Shown one piece after another: positions 24,583 through 33,135 of a stretch of DNA of 48,118 nt. Under the pieces are notes generated by a model. That model was not told where the DNA came from, made no database searches, and saw nothing but the letters and a program-made list of their open reading frames with translations. Position numbers and translations under genes: made by a program. Source of the stretch: Sphingopyxis sp. KK2 (GTDB lineage Bacteria; Pseudomonadota; Alphaproteobacteria; Sphingomonadales; Sphingomonadaceae); the NCBI RefSeq assembly GCF_001990265.1, contig NZ_LYVN01000014.1:1-48118 (forward strand). Direction: 5' to 3'. Positions within the stretch are counted from its first letter, which is position 1, and every line of letters begins with the position of its first letter.

Positions 24583-25334
24583 CCGCGCCGCTGGTCCTGC
24601 GCGACGACGCGAACGGCGTCTGCACGCTGACGCTCAACCGACCCGACAAGCGCAATGCGATCAATCGCGAGCTGTTCCGCGAATTTCGCGCACATATCCG
24701 CGATATTGAGGACGGGATCGACGACGTCGGGTTGGTCGTCATCACTGGCGCGGGCGAGCATTTCTGCGCGGGCCACGACCTCAAATCGCCGCCGCACGCC
24801 GATGCGCTGGGCTGGCTGCGACAGGAGATGCTGATCGTCGAGCGGCTGACGAAGCTGCGCCAGCCGGTGATCGCGAAGGTCCGGGGCACTTGCTACACCG
24901 GCGGGCTCGAACTCGCGCTCGCGTCCGATTTCATCGTCTGTGGTACGAGCGCGCGCTTCGCCGACACGCATGGCAAATGGGGACTGGTCCCCGGCTGGGG
25001 CCTGTCGCAGCGGCTGCCCCGCCGCGTCGGACAGGCGAAGGCGCTCGAGATGATGCTGACGTGCCAGCCCTATGCGGGCGAGGATGCGGCGGCGATGGGG
25101 CTCGCCAACTATTGCGTCGCCGATGAGCTACTCGATGCCAAGGTCGCCGAACTGGCCGCGCTGATCCTCGGCAACAGCCGTCACAGCAATGCCGAGAACA
25201 AGCGGCTGATCTACGACACCGACGGCATGGGCATCGCGGCCGGGCTGAACCACGAACTGATGCGCAACGCCGGGTTCGATCCGGCGATGCGCAAGAAGGG
25301 CGAGCCAATCGGCGCCGCGAAAAAGGCCGTTTGA
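24579..25334 (+). CDS. Enoyl-CoA hydratase/isomerase family protein, second Glu replaced
   Basis: 251 residues of crotonase fold. GEHFCAGHDL and RGTCYTGGLELALASD form the oxyanion hole with the first Glu, but where hydratases have PE the sequence reads ADTHGKWGLVPGWGLS, so the second catalytic Glu appears to be His. This ADTH...PGWGLSQRL pattern marks a subgroup whose reaction may be isomerisation, C-C hydrolysis or hydration by other residues. Its ATG overlaps the previous stop (ATGA) and its TGA shares a base with the next ATG. It differs clearly from the crotonase at 22890. Confidence 0.85.
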   Translation: MTAPLVLRDDANGVCTLTLNRPDKRNAINRELFREFRAHIRDIEDGIDDVGLVVITGAGEHFCAGHDLKSPPHADALGWLRQEMLIVERLTKLRQPVIAKVRGTCYTGGLELALASDFIVCGTSARFADTHGKWGLVPGWGLSQRLPRRVGQAKALEMMLTCQPYAGEDAAAMGLANYCVADELLDAKVAELAALILGNSRHSNAENKRLIYDTDGMGIAAGLNHELMRNAGFDPAMRKKGEPIGAAKKAV

Positions 25335-26485
25335 TGGACATCGGATTTTCGCCCGAGGAAATGCACTTTCGCGAAGAGTGCCGCGACTGGCTGCACGCCA
25401 ATGTGCCCGCCGGGAAGCGCCCGCTCGATGCCGCCGACGCGATCACCTTCGACAAGGCGTGGCAGCGACGCCTGTTCGACGCCGGCTGGGCGGGGATCAA
25501 CTGGCCGACCGACTATGGCGGGCGCGGGCTGTCGATCGTGCAGCAGGTCATCTGGCTCGAGGAATATGCAGCAGCGCATGCGCCATGGATCGGGGCGAAT
25601 TTCGTCGGGATCAACCATGGCGGCCCGACCTTGATCCTCAACGCCAGCGAGGAACAGAAAGCGTATCACCTGCCGCGCATCCTGAAGGGCGAGGCGATCT
25701 GGTGCCAGGGCTTTTCGGAACCCGGCGCGGGGTCGGACCTCGCGGGGATCAAGACGCGCGGGCGGATCGAGGGCGACGAACTGGTCATCAACGGGTCGAA
25801 GATCTGGACGAGCTTCGCGCATGTCGCCGACTGGCAGGAACTGGTGCTGCGCACCGAGGAAGGCTCGCTGCGGCACAAGGGGCTGAGCTGGGTCATCTGC
25901 GACATGCATGCGCCCGGAATCACCGTGCGGCCGATCCGCAAGATGTCGGGGCAGACCGAATTCGCCGAAGTCTTTTACGACGATGTGCGCATTCCGCTCG
26001 CCAACGTCGTCGGTGGGCTCGGCAATGGGTGGAAGGTCGCGATGTCGACCTTGAGCTTCGAACGCGGCACGGGGTTCATTGCCGACCAGGTCAAGCAGAG
26101 CCAGGAGATCGAGGAACTGATCGCGGCGGCACGCGCGAACGGGATGATCAAGGACGACCGGATCGCCGACCAACTGGCGCAGCTGCGCGCCGAGGTCGCG
26201 GCGGTGCGCGCAATGACCTATCGCAACATTTCCGAGGTGGTGCGCACCGGCCAGCCGGGCCCCGAGGCGTCGGTGATCCGGCTCTTCACCTCCGAACTCG
26301 GCCAGCGGCTCGAACGCATGGCGGTGCTGCTGATGGGCGATGCCATCATCGACTTCGCCTATGGCGACGACAATGTAGTCGGCGATTATCTGCGCGGCTT
26401 CGCGGCGACGATCGCGGGCGGCACCGCGCAGATCCAGCGCGACATCATCGGCGAGCGGCTGCTCGGCCTGCCCAAGTCGAGGTGA
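25334..26485 (+). CDS. Acyl-CoA dehydrogenase, large subunit type
   Basis: 383 residues with the N-terminal helical domain, the FAD-binding GFSEPGAGSDLAG and IWTSFAHVADW segments, and the C-terminal IAGGTAQIQRDIIGERLLGLP. The family usually has Glu in the YEGT segment as base; here, as in many bacterial FadE proteins, it is IAGGT. Directly followed by a shorter dehydrogenase homologue, the arrangement matches alpha2-beta2 heterotetrameric dehydrogenases known from steroid side-chain degradation (ChsE1-ChsE2 type). Start ATG 25334 shares one base with the preceding TGA. Role: FAD-dependent alpha,beta-desaturation of an acyl-CoA. Confidence 0.9.
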   Translation: MDIGFSPEEMHFREECRDWLHANVPAGKRPLDAADAITFDKAWQRRLFDAGWAGINWPTDYGGRGLSIVQQVIWLEEYAAAHAPWIGANFVGINHGGPTLILNASEEQKAYHLPRILKGEAIWCQGFSEPGAGSDLAGIKTRGRIEGDELVINGSKIWTSFAHVADWQELVLRTEEGSLRHKGLSWVICDMHAPGITVRPIRKMSGQTEFAEVFYDDVRIPLANVVGGLGNGWKVAMSTLSFERGTGFIADQVKQSQEIEELIAAARANGMIKDDRIADQLAQLRAEVAAVRAMTYRNISEVVRTGQPGPEASVIRLFTSELGQRLERMAVLLMGDAIIDFAYGDDNVVGDYLRGFAATIAGGTAQIQRDIIGERLLGLPKSR

Positions 26486-26489
26486 TATC

Positions 26490-27416
26490 ATGGACCTGAC
26501 CCCGAACGACGAACAGATCGCGTTCCAGACTGCGACCGCCGACTGGTGCCGCGACAATATGGCGCTGGAGGGCGCGCGGGCGCGGCCCGAAGGGCTGTGG
26601 GCCGAAATCGAGGCGATGGGGTGGACGGGCATGACCGCGCCCGGAATGGACCTCGACCATGCGACCGAGGCGCTGGTGTTCGCCGAGCTCGGGCGCTTCC
26701 TCGCCCCGATCGGACTGATCGCGACTGCCGTCGCGAGCCGCTGGTTCCCCGATGTTGCCGAGGGCAAGGTCGCACTGGCGCTGACCGTGAGCGAGCCCGA
26801 GGATTTGCGCGTGCTCGATCCGGCGGGATCGTGCGCCGTGCTGATGAGCGAGCCGGGCGGACTGCGACTGTTCGATCTTCCCGACAGCTTCACCGATCAG
26901 AGCGGCATGGTCCATGCGACGCCGCACGCGCCGACGATAGACCTGTCGACGCTGCAGAGCCGCCACGAATGGACGAGCTCGCTTTGGACCGAGGACGACC
27001 CTGCCCCGCCGCTGCACCTGCAATTGTTGAGCGCAGCATATGCCGTCGGCTGCGCCGATGCGGCGCGCGACATGGCGGCCGATTATGCCAGGCTGCGCGA
27101 ACAGTTCGATCGCCCGATCGGCTGGTTCCAGGCGCTCAAGCATATCTGTTCGGACATGGCGGTGCGCGCGGCAGCAGCGCGGTCACAGCTCTATTACGCG
27201 GCCTGTGCGCTCGACGAAAATGCTGCGGACGCCGCCTTCCATGTGGCCGCAGCAAAACGGCTCGCCGACCAGGCCGCGCTCGACAATGGGCGCGCGAATA
27301 TCCAGGTCCATGGCGGCATAGGCATGACCGACGAGGCAGCGGCGCATTTGCCGCTGAAACGCGCGCATCTGTTGCAATTCATTGCGCCGGCAGCGCGCGA
27401 AACGCTGCTGGCCTGA
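26490..27416 (+). CDS. Acyl-CoA dehydrogenase-like short subunit
   Basis: 308 residues, about 75 fewer than a usual dehydrogenase. N-terminal helices (TPNDEQIAFQTATADWC) and the C-terminal helical domain are present (YARLREQFDRPIGWFQALKH, IQVHGGIGMTDEAAAHLPLKRA), but the middle beta domain is short and lacks the SEPxAGSD motif. Such short forms act as the second subunit with a partner such as the gene just upstream, four bases away with GAGGTGAT as ribosome binding site. It ends seven bases before the convergent TetR gene. FAD binding would be shared at the interface; this is inferred from characterised heterotetramers. Confidence 0.85.
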   Translation: MDLTPNDEQIAFQTATADWCRDNMALEGARARPEGLWAEIEAMGWTGMTAPGMDLDHATEALVFAELGRFLAPIGLIATAVASRWFPDVAEGKVALALTVSEPEDLRVLDPAGSCAVLMSEPGGLRLFDLPDSFTDQSGMVHATPHAPTIDLSTLQSRHEWTSSLWTEDDPAPPLHLQLLSAAYAVGCADAARDMAADYARLREQFDRPIGWFQALKHICSDMAVRAAAARSQLYYAACALDENAADAAFHVAAAKRLADQAALDNGRANIQVHGGIGMTDEAAAHLPLKRAHLLQFIAPAARETLLA

Positions 27417-27423
27417 TGCGATG

Positions 27424-27984
27424 TCACTCGTCGACGATGGCCTGGAACTCGCGTTCGAGCCATTGGCGCAGCCGCGGTTCGACGCGGCCGGCGAATTCGG
27501 CGAGCGGAAGCTGGTCGCGATAGGCGAAGAAGCCGAGCGAGACCATCATGAAGCGCGCCGCCTTCACATCGGCGTCGCCGCCGCCGAACCAGTCTTTGAG
27601 CGGTTCGAACACCCGCTCGCGGAGCAAGCGCTGCGCAATCGCGCGCGCCTCGCTGTCGGCGGCGGCGCTGAACATCATCGGCAGCGGGCTGACGCGGTCG
27701 TCCTCGTCGGCGAAGCGCGCGACGATCATCTTGCCGAACTGGTCCTTGGGCAGATCGGTCATCAGCCGCGTGTTGAGCGCCGCATCGAGCGCGGCTTCGA
27801 ACAATTTCAGTTTACCGCCGAAATAGCGGCTGACCAGCGACGGGTTCACCCCCGCGAGCGCGGTAATGTCGCGCACCCCCGCCTCGGCAAAGCCCTTCGC
27901 GGCAAAGACTTGCTGCGCAGCATGAAGAATTGCTGCGCGGGTGCGGTCGGCGTCGCGGGCCGGCGTTTCGATCGTCGTTTCCAT
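27424..27984 (-). CDS. TetR family transcriptional regulator
   Basis: 186 residues with a helix-turn-helix (RTRAAILHAAQQVFAAKGF, then VRDITALAGVNPSLVSRYFGGK) and a C-terminal ligand domain. It is divergent from the P450 gene, and a perfect GTAAAC-N4-GTTTAC palindrome lies between the two starts. It probably represses itself and the P450-aldehyde dehydrogenase-SDR operon until an intermediate or substrate binds. It resembles the PsrA/FadR-like branch only through its operator type; effector unknown. Confidence 0.87.
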   Translation of the reverse strand: METTIETPARDADRTRAAILHAAQQVFAAKGFAEAGVRDITALAGVNPSLVSRYFGGKLKLFEAALDAALNTRLMTDLPKDQFGKMIVARFADEDDRVSPLPMMFSAAADSEARAIAQRLLRERVFEPLKDWFGGGDADVKAARFMMVSLGFFAYRDQLPLAEFAGRVEPRLRQWLEREFQAIVDE

Positions 27985-28008
27985 AAACTCTCCCGATTGA
28001 CTCCTTAT

Positions 28009-28024
28009 GTAAACACTCGTTTAC
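28009..28024. promoter_or_regulatory. TetR operator candidate (GTAAAC-ACTC-GTTTAC)
   Basis: A perfect 6-base inverted repeat with a 4-base centre lies in the 62-base gap between the TetR start (27984) and the P450 start (28047). G/CAAAC-N-GTTTG-like operators are known for TetR regulators of fatty-acid metabolism such as PsrA. It is clearly different from the shared TATAACTARGT element. Confidence 0.68.
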
Positions 28025-28046
28025 TTACGTCAATGGGAGAGAGAAT

Positions 28047-29237
28047 ATGACCGATTCGCAGGCTGCGGAGCGCACGCCCGTCTTTGAATTCGACTATATC
28101 GCCGACCCCGGCGTGCTCGCCGATTGCCATGACCGCTATTGGGAGCTGAAGGAGACCGCGCCGCCGGTGTTCTGGACCAGCGCGCATGGCGGCCATTGGG
28201 TGTGCAACACCGGCGCGACGGTGCAGCATGTCGTGCGGCATCCCGAGCTTTTCTCGAGCCGCTATCTCTCGATACCGCCCAATCCCGACCAGCCGAAGAT
28301 GATCCCCGAGATGCTCGACCCGCCCGAGCACCGGCCCTATCGCCAGATGCTGCGGCCCTTCTTCGAATCGAAGGCGATCGAGCCGCTCGACGGGCGCATC
28401 GCGGCGTGGACCGACCAGTTGCTCGATAGCGTGGTCGATAAGGGCGAATGCGATTTCGTCGAGGCGATCGGCTCGCGCCTGCCCGTCGCGGTGTTCATGG
28501 AATTATTCGGTTTCCCGATGGAGAAGTTCGAAGAGTTCCGCGCCCTCGCCACCGGCTTTTTCCATTCGCAGGCGAGCAACGAAAACCGCAACCAGCTCGC
28601 GCAGGCGATCGTGGGCAACCTGGCCGAACTGATCCAGCAGCGCATGGCCGAGCCCAAGGACGACATGATCTCCAAGATCATCGCGGGCGAGGTCGACGGG
28701 CGCAAGCTGAGCTTCGAGGAACTGATGTCGATCGGCTTCCTGATGTTCCTTGCCGGGCTCGACACCGTCACCAATGCGATGAGCTTCGGCATGCGCCACC
28801 TCGCGCATGACGAAAAGCTGCGCCAGCGCGCGATCGACGATCCGGCGGTGATCCCGAACATGGTCGAGGAGTTGCTGCGGCGCTACGCCTTCGTCGCGAC
28901 GCCGCGCTACGTCACCGCCGACACCGAACTCGGCGGCGCGCAGCTTCGCGCGGGCGACTGCATCCTCGCGCCGCTGCCGCTCGTCGGCTGGGACGAGACG
29001 TTGACCGAGGATCCGAAAACAGTGTCGGTCGAACGGCAATTCTATCGCCACGCCGCCTTCGGGTCGGGCATCCACACCTGTCTGGGCCTGCATCTCGCAC
29101 GCATGGAACTCATCATCTTCTACCGCGCCTGGTTCGGCCGCATCGGCCACTTCCGCCAGATCACCAAGGGCGACGAGACGTGCCGCGGCGGCAGCGTGAT
29201 GGCACTCGAACATCTGCATCTGGCGTGGGACGCCTGA
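28047..29237 (+). CDS. Cytochrome P450 monooxygenase
   Basis: 396-residue soluble bacterial P450. The heme-binding loop is FGSGIHTC with Cys345 as the axial ligand, the I-helix is FLAGLDTVT (236-242; Val replaces the second Thr of the usual A/G-G-x-D/E-T-T), and the K-helix ExxR is in EELLRRYAF. It hydroxylates an unactivated carbon using electrons from a ferredoxin and reductase not encoded in this window. It is followed by an aldehyde dehydrogenase and an SDR, a natural order for converting a methyl group or alcohol to a carboxylate. GGGAGAGAG precedes ATG 28047. Confidence 0.92.
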   Translation: MTDSQAAERTPVFEFDYIADPGVLADCHDRYWELKETAPPVFWTSAHGGHWVCNTGATVQHVVRHPELFSSRYLSIPPNPDQPKMIPEMLDPPEHRPYRQMLRPFFESKAIEPLDGRIAAWTDQLLDSVVDKGECDFVEAIGSRLPVAVFMELFGFPMEKFEEFRALATGFFHSQASNENRNQLAQAIVGNLAELIQQRMAEPKDDMISKIIAGEVDGRKLSFEELMSIGFLMFLAGLDTVTNAMSFGMRHLAHDEKLRQRAIDDPAVIPNMVEELLRRYAFVATPRYVTADTELGGAQLRAGDCILAPLPLVGWDETLTEDPKTVSVERQFYRHAAFGSGIHTCLGLHLARMELIIFYRAWFGRIGHFRQITKGDETCRGGSVMALEHLHLAWDA

Positions 29238-29262
29238 ACGACTTTCATTGGGAGAATTAGAT

Positions 29263-30744
29263 ATGGCTAGCGCACCCGCAGTTCACCTGCATTTGGGTCA
29301 CGAACAACGGACGAGCGGCACCGGCGGCACGCATCCGCATTTGCATCCGGTCCAGCAGGTCGTTCAGGCCGACATCCCGCTCGCGGGGGCGGCAGAGGTC
29401 GAGGAAGCGGTCGCGAAGGCCGAGGCCGTGCGCGAGGACTGGCGGCGGACTGCGCCCGAGGTGCGGCGCGACATTCTTAATCGCCTCGCCGACCTGCTCG
29501 AAGCGAACAAGGCCGAACTCGCCCGCATGGCGGCGCTCGACGGCGGCACGACCTTGATGGTCGGCGAGCGCGGGGTCGATACAGCGGTGGGCTGGACGCG
29601 CTATTATGCCGGCTGGTGCGACAAGATGTCGGGCGAGCTGATCTCGACCTTCGATACGCGCGGCGAACTGAGCTACACGGTGCCCGAGCCGATCGGCATC
29701 GTCGGCATCATCATCACCTGGAACGGCCCGTTGATCTCGCTCGGCATGAAGGTCGCGGCGGCGCTCGCGGCGGGCAATTGCGTGATCTGCAAGCCCGCGG
29801 AGATCACCCCCTTCGCGCCCGAGATGTTCGCGCGGCTGTGCAAGGAAGCCGGGGTGCCCGACGGCGTGCTGTCGATCCTGCCCGGCACCGGCGCGGCGGG
29901 CGATGCGATCGTGCGGCACAAGAAGATCCGCAAGATCAGCTTCACCGGCGGACCGATCACCGCGCGCAAGATCCTCGCGGCCTGCGCCGAGGAGATCAAG
30001 CCGTCGGTCATGGAACTCGGCGGCAAGTCGGCGAGCCTCGTCTTCCCCGACTGCGACATCCAGGCCGCCGCAGAGCGCGCGGTATTCTGGACCGTCGGTT
30101 GCCTGTCGGGCCAGGGCTGCGCCCTCCCCACCCGCCAGCTCGTCCATGCCGACATCTATGACGATTTCATCGCGCGGCTCAAAGCGATCATCGGCCAGTT
30201 CAAGGTCGGCGACCCGCTCGATCCGACCGTGGCGGTCGGCCCCGTCATCAACAAGGCGGCGGTCGAGCGGATCACCGGCATGTTCGAGCGCGCGAAGGCC
30301 GACGGCGCCGCGACCTTCCTGCTCGGCGGCGGGCGCTGCGGCGGCGACCTCGCCGAGGGCAATTTCATCGAGCCGACCCTGATCGTCGACGCCGACCCCG
30401 ATCACGAGATCAGCCAGGTCGAAATCTTCGGCCCCGCCGTCGTCGTGATGAAATTCCACACCGAGGATGAGGCGGTCGCGATCGCCAACAACAGCGAATA
30501 TGGACTCGCCGCCTATATCCAGTCCAACGATCTGCAGCGCGTCCATCGCCTGTCCGAGCGCCTGAACGCGGGCGGTGTCTACAACAACGGCGGATTCCAG
30601 ATCAATCCGCACACCCCCTTCGGCGGCATCGGCATCTCGGGATTTGGCAAGGAGGGCGGCAAGGCGGGTATCGACGAGTTCCTGCACTACAAGACCGTCA
30701 CCATCGGCGTCGGCGCCCCGATCTTCCCGAAGCAGGAGGCGTGA
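29263..30744 (+). CDS. Aldehyde dehydrogenase (NAD(P)-dependent)
   Basis: 493 residues. The catalytic Cys286 lies in SGQGCALPTRQ, the general-base Glu in MELGGKSASLV, the cofactor turn in FTGGPITARK, and the entrance motif PEPIGIVGIIITWNGP earlier. The C-terminal NPHTPFGGIGISGFGKEGG is typical. It oxidises an aldehyde to an acid, here most likely the product of P450 plus alcohol oxidation. A His-rich stretch near the N terminus (residues 7-31: HLHLGH, HPHLHP) is unusual and might bind metal. GGGAGAATTAG before ATG 29263 decides the start. Confidence 0.92.
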   Translation: MASAPAVHLHLGHEQRTSGTGGTHPHLHPVQQVVQADIPLAGAAEVEEAVAKAEAVREDWRRTAPEVRRDILNRLADLLEANKAELARMAALDGGTTLMVGERGVDTAVGWTRYYAGWCDKMSGELISTFDTRGELSYTVPEPIGIVGIIITWNGPLISLGMKVAAALAAGNCVICKPAEITPFAPEMFARLCKEAGVPDGVLSILPGTGAAGDAIVRHKKIRKISFTGGPITARKILAACAEEIKPSVMELGGKSASLVFPDCDIQAAAERAVFWTVGCLSGQGCALPTRQLVHADIYDDFIARLKAIIGQFKVGDPLDPTVAVGPVINKAAVERITGMFERAKADGAATFLLGGGRCGGDLAEGNFIEPTLIVDADPDHEISQVEIFGPAVVVMKFHTEDEAVAIANNSEYGLAAYIQSNDLQRVHRLSERLNAGGVYNNGGFQINPHTPFGGIGISGFGKEGGKAGIDEFLHYKTVTIGVGAPIFPKQEA

Positions 30745-30746
30745 GC

Positions 30747-31535
30747 ATGGCCGACTTCACCAACGACCAGTTCCGCCTCGACGGCAAGGTCGCGATCGTC
30801 ACCGGCGCGGGCGGGCGCGGCAACAGCATCGGGCGCGCCTATGCGGTCGGGCTCGCCAATGCGGGCGCGAGCGTCGTCGTCGCCGACCTCAATCGGGAAG
30901 GCGCCGAGCGCGTCGCGGGCGAGATCGAGGCTGCGGGCGGCAAGGCGCTGGCGGTGCAGGTCGACATCGCCGACGAGGCGTCGGTCGCTGCGATGATGGA
31001 CGCCGTGCAGGCCGCCTTCGGCGGGCTCGACATCCTGGTGAACAATGCGGCGCTGATGGTCGAGGCGGTCGGCACGCCCGCGATCCAGACGAGCATCGCC
31101 GATTTCGACAAATTGATGCGCGTCAACCTGACCGGGGCGCTGATCTGCTCGAAGGCGGCGGTGCCTTTGTTCCAGGCACGCGGCGGCGGCAAGATCGTCA
31201 ACCAGCTCTCGGCAGGCGGTTTCCCCGCGCAAACCACCTATGGCATCAGCAAGGTCGCGCTGCTCGGGCTGACGACGACGCTCGCGACCGAACTCGGGCG
31301 GATAAACGTCAACGTCAACGCGATCGCGCCGGGGATGACGATGTCCGACGCGGGCAAGGCGCTGACCCCCGACGAAAGCCCCTTCGTGCAGGCGGCGATG
31401 GCGCGTGTGGTGAAACAGCCGCGCGGTGAGCCACAGGACCTGGTCGGGGCGCTACTGCTGCTCTGCTCGCCCGCAGGCGACTGGATCACCGGGCAGGCGC
31501 TCAACGTCGATGGCGGGTTCATCATGCGGAACTAA
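30747..31535 (+). CDS. Short-chain dehydrogenase/reductase
   Basis: 262 residues. TGAGGRGNSIGRA is an extended cofactor motif, followed by NNAAL, Ser in NQLSAGGF, the pair in YGISK and NAIAPGMTMSD; the end is WITGQALNVDGG. In the P450-aldehyde dehydrogenase operon it is well placed to oxidise the alcohol made by the P450. An in-frame GTG at 30741 overlaps the previous stop, but AGGAGG fits ATG 30747 better. Transcription ends at the dispersed repeat just downstream. Confidence 0.88.
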   Translation: MADFTNDQFRLDGKVAIVTGAGGRGNSIGRAYAVGLANAGASVVVADLNREGAERVAGEIEAAGGKALAVQVDIADEASVAAMMDAVQAAFGGLDILVNNAALMVEAVGTPAIQTSIADFDKLMRVNLTGALICSKAAVPLFQARGGGKIVNQLSAGGFPAQTTYGISKVALLGLTTTLATELGRINVNVNAIAPGMTMSDAGKALTPDESPFVQAAMARVVKQPRGEPQDLVGALLLLCSPAGDWITGQALNVDGGFIMRN

Positions 31536-31542
31536 AAAACTC

Positions 31543-31625
31543 GTCATTGCGAGCGAAGCGAAGCAATCCAGAGCGGCGCATGCCTACTCTGGATTGCCGC
31601 GTCGCCTTCGGCTCCTCGCAATGAC
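31543..31625. repeat. Dispersed REP-like inverted repeat, copy 2
   Basis: The left arm (GTCATTGCGAGCGAAGCGAA to CCAGAG) is identical to copy 1 at 11271; the right arm begins CTCTGGATTGCC, diverges in the middle (GCGTCGCCTTCGGC) and ends CTCGCAATGAC. Like copy 1 it lies between convergent genes, just after a six-A run following the SDR stop, so it may act as a two-way terminator. Confidence 0.85.
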
Positions 31626-31629
31626 GAAA

Positions 31630-33135
31630 TCAGGCCGTCCGCCGCAATTCGTGCTTCAGCACCTTGCCCGACGCATTGCGCGGCAGTTCGGCGAACAGGC
31701 TCAGCCGCTCGGGCGTCTTCTGTTTCGCGATTCCCGCCGCGAAGAAATGATCGCGCACCTCTTCGAGCGTCAGCGTCGCTCCCGGCGCGGGCACGACGCA
31801 CGCACGCACCACCTCGCCCATGCGCTCGTCCTTCGCTGCCACCACCGCCACATCGGCGACCGCCGGATGGCCGAGCAGAACCGCCTCGACCTCTTTCGAC
31901 GAAATATTCTCGCCGCCGCGGATGATGATGTCCTTCTTGCGGTCGGTGATGAGCAGATAGCCGCCCTCGTCGAGCCGCCCGATGTCGCCGGTGCGGTACC
32001 AGCCGCCGGGCAGGAAGGCCGCCTCGTTCAGCGACGCGTCGAGATAGCCCATGAAGAGCTCGGGCCCGCGCGTGCAAATCTCGCCGTCTTCGCCGGGCGG
32101 CACGTCCCCGCCGTCATCGTCGACGAAGCGCATCTCGGACCCGATGATCGCGCGCCCTTCGGTGTGGAGCTGCTTGTCGAGCGGATCGTCGACCACCCCC
32201 GAGGTGACGGTCGGGTGCTCGCTCGACCCATAGCAATGATAGACGGCCAACCCCAGCGCCTGGCAGCGTTCGATCAGCGACGGCGGCACCGGCGCCGCCC
32301 CGACCAGATATTGGCGCAGCGATGTCAGGTCGTATCCCTGCGCATCCGCCGCCGCGATCATGCCCGACAGATGGAAAGGCGTGCCCGACGAGGAAGTGAC
32401 CTTGTGCCGGTCGATCAGTTCGGCCGCGAGCGTCGCGTCCCACTGGTCCATCAGGATCAGCGGCGTCCCCTGGCAAAGGAAACGATACATCGACAGCGCG
32501 CCCGCGACATGGCCCGGCGGCCAGGGCGAGATCACTGCATCGTCGTCGCTCCCCGCGCGCATCAACCGCATCGTCTCCATCTCGGCGAGGAACCCGCGCG
32601 CCGAGTGCATCACCCCCTTGGGATCGGCGGTGGTGCCCGAGGTGTAGACGAGAAGCGCGAGGTCGTTCGCATCGACCGCCACCGGATCGGCAATCGGGCC
32701 CTCGGCCTCGAGCGCGTCGAAGTCGGGTCCGATCGCGACATGCCGCTCCAGTGCGGGCAGGTCGCCGCAGTCTGCCACGACCTGACGGTAGTCGACATTG
32801 CGGAAGCGGTCGGGGGTGACCAGCCATTTCGCCTTCGACTGGCGCAGGATGAAGCCCAGCTCCTTCGCGCCATAGATGGTGACGATCGGCAACATCACTG
32901 CCCCCGCCTGCGCAGCGGCGACCGCAACGACAAGCCATTCGCGCCAGTTGGCGAGCATGCAGGCGACGATATCGCCGCGCCCGATGCCCGCGGCGGTCAT
33001 CCGCGTCCCCATTCGCCGCCCCGCCGCGACGACCTCGCCCAGCGTGGTCGTGCAGGGCAGCTTGTCCGACGCGACGGTCAGCGCCGCTCCGGGCGCACGC
33101 GCCGCGGCGGCGATCATCGCGTCGGCAAAATTCAT
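31630..33135 (-). CDS. Acyl-CoA synthetase / AMP-dependent ligase
   Basis: 501 residues. P-loop YTSGTTADPKGV, A5 motif CYGSSEHPTVTSG, A7/A8 TGDIGRLDEGGYLLITDRKKD then GGENISS, and the C-terminal catalytic Lys in PRNASGKVLKHELR. It resembles cyclohexanecarboxylate/medium-chain CoA ligases. ATG 33135 overlaps the GntR stop by four bases, so regulator and ligase form a two-gene operon. It probably activates the primary acid or a downstream acid released by the aldehyde dehydrogenase encoded convergently; the substrate is not determinable. Confidence 0.9.
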   Translation of the reverse strand: MNFADAMIAAAARAPGAALTVASDKLPCTTTLGEVVAAGRRMGTRMTAAGIGRGDIVACMLANWREWLVVAVAAAQAGAVMLPIVTIYGAKELGFILRQSKAKWLVTPDRFRNVDYRQVVADCGDLPALERHVAIGPDFDALEAEGPIADPVAVDANDLALLVYTSGTTADPKGVMHSARGFLAEMETMRLMRAGSDDDAVISPWPPGHVAGALSMYRFLCQGTPLILMDQWDATLAAELIDRHKVTSSSGTPFHLSGMIAAADAQGYDLTSLRQYLVGAAPVPPSLIERCQALGLAVYHCYGSSEHPTVTSGVVDDPLDKQLHTEGRAIIGSEMRFVDDDGGDVPPGEDGEICTRGPELFMGYLDASLNEAAFLPGGWYRTGDIGRLDEGGYLLITDRKKDIIIRGGENISSKEVEAVLLGHPAVADVAVVAAKDERMGEVVRACVVPAPGATLTLEEVRDHFFAAGIAKQKTPERLSLFAELPRNASGKVLKHELRRTA

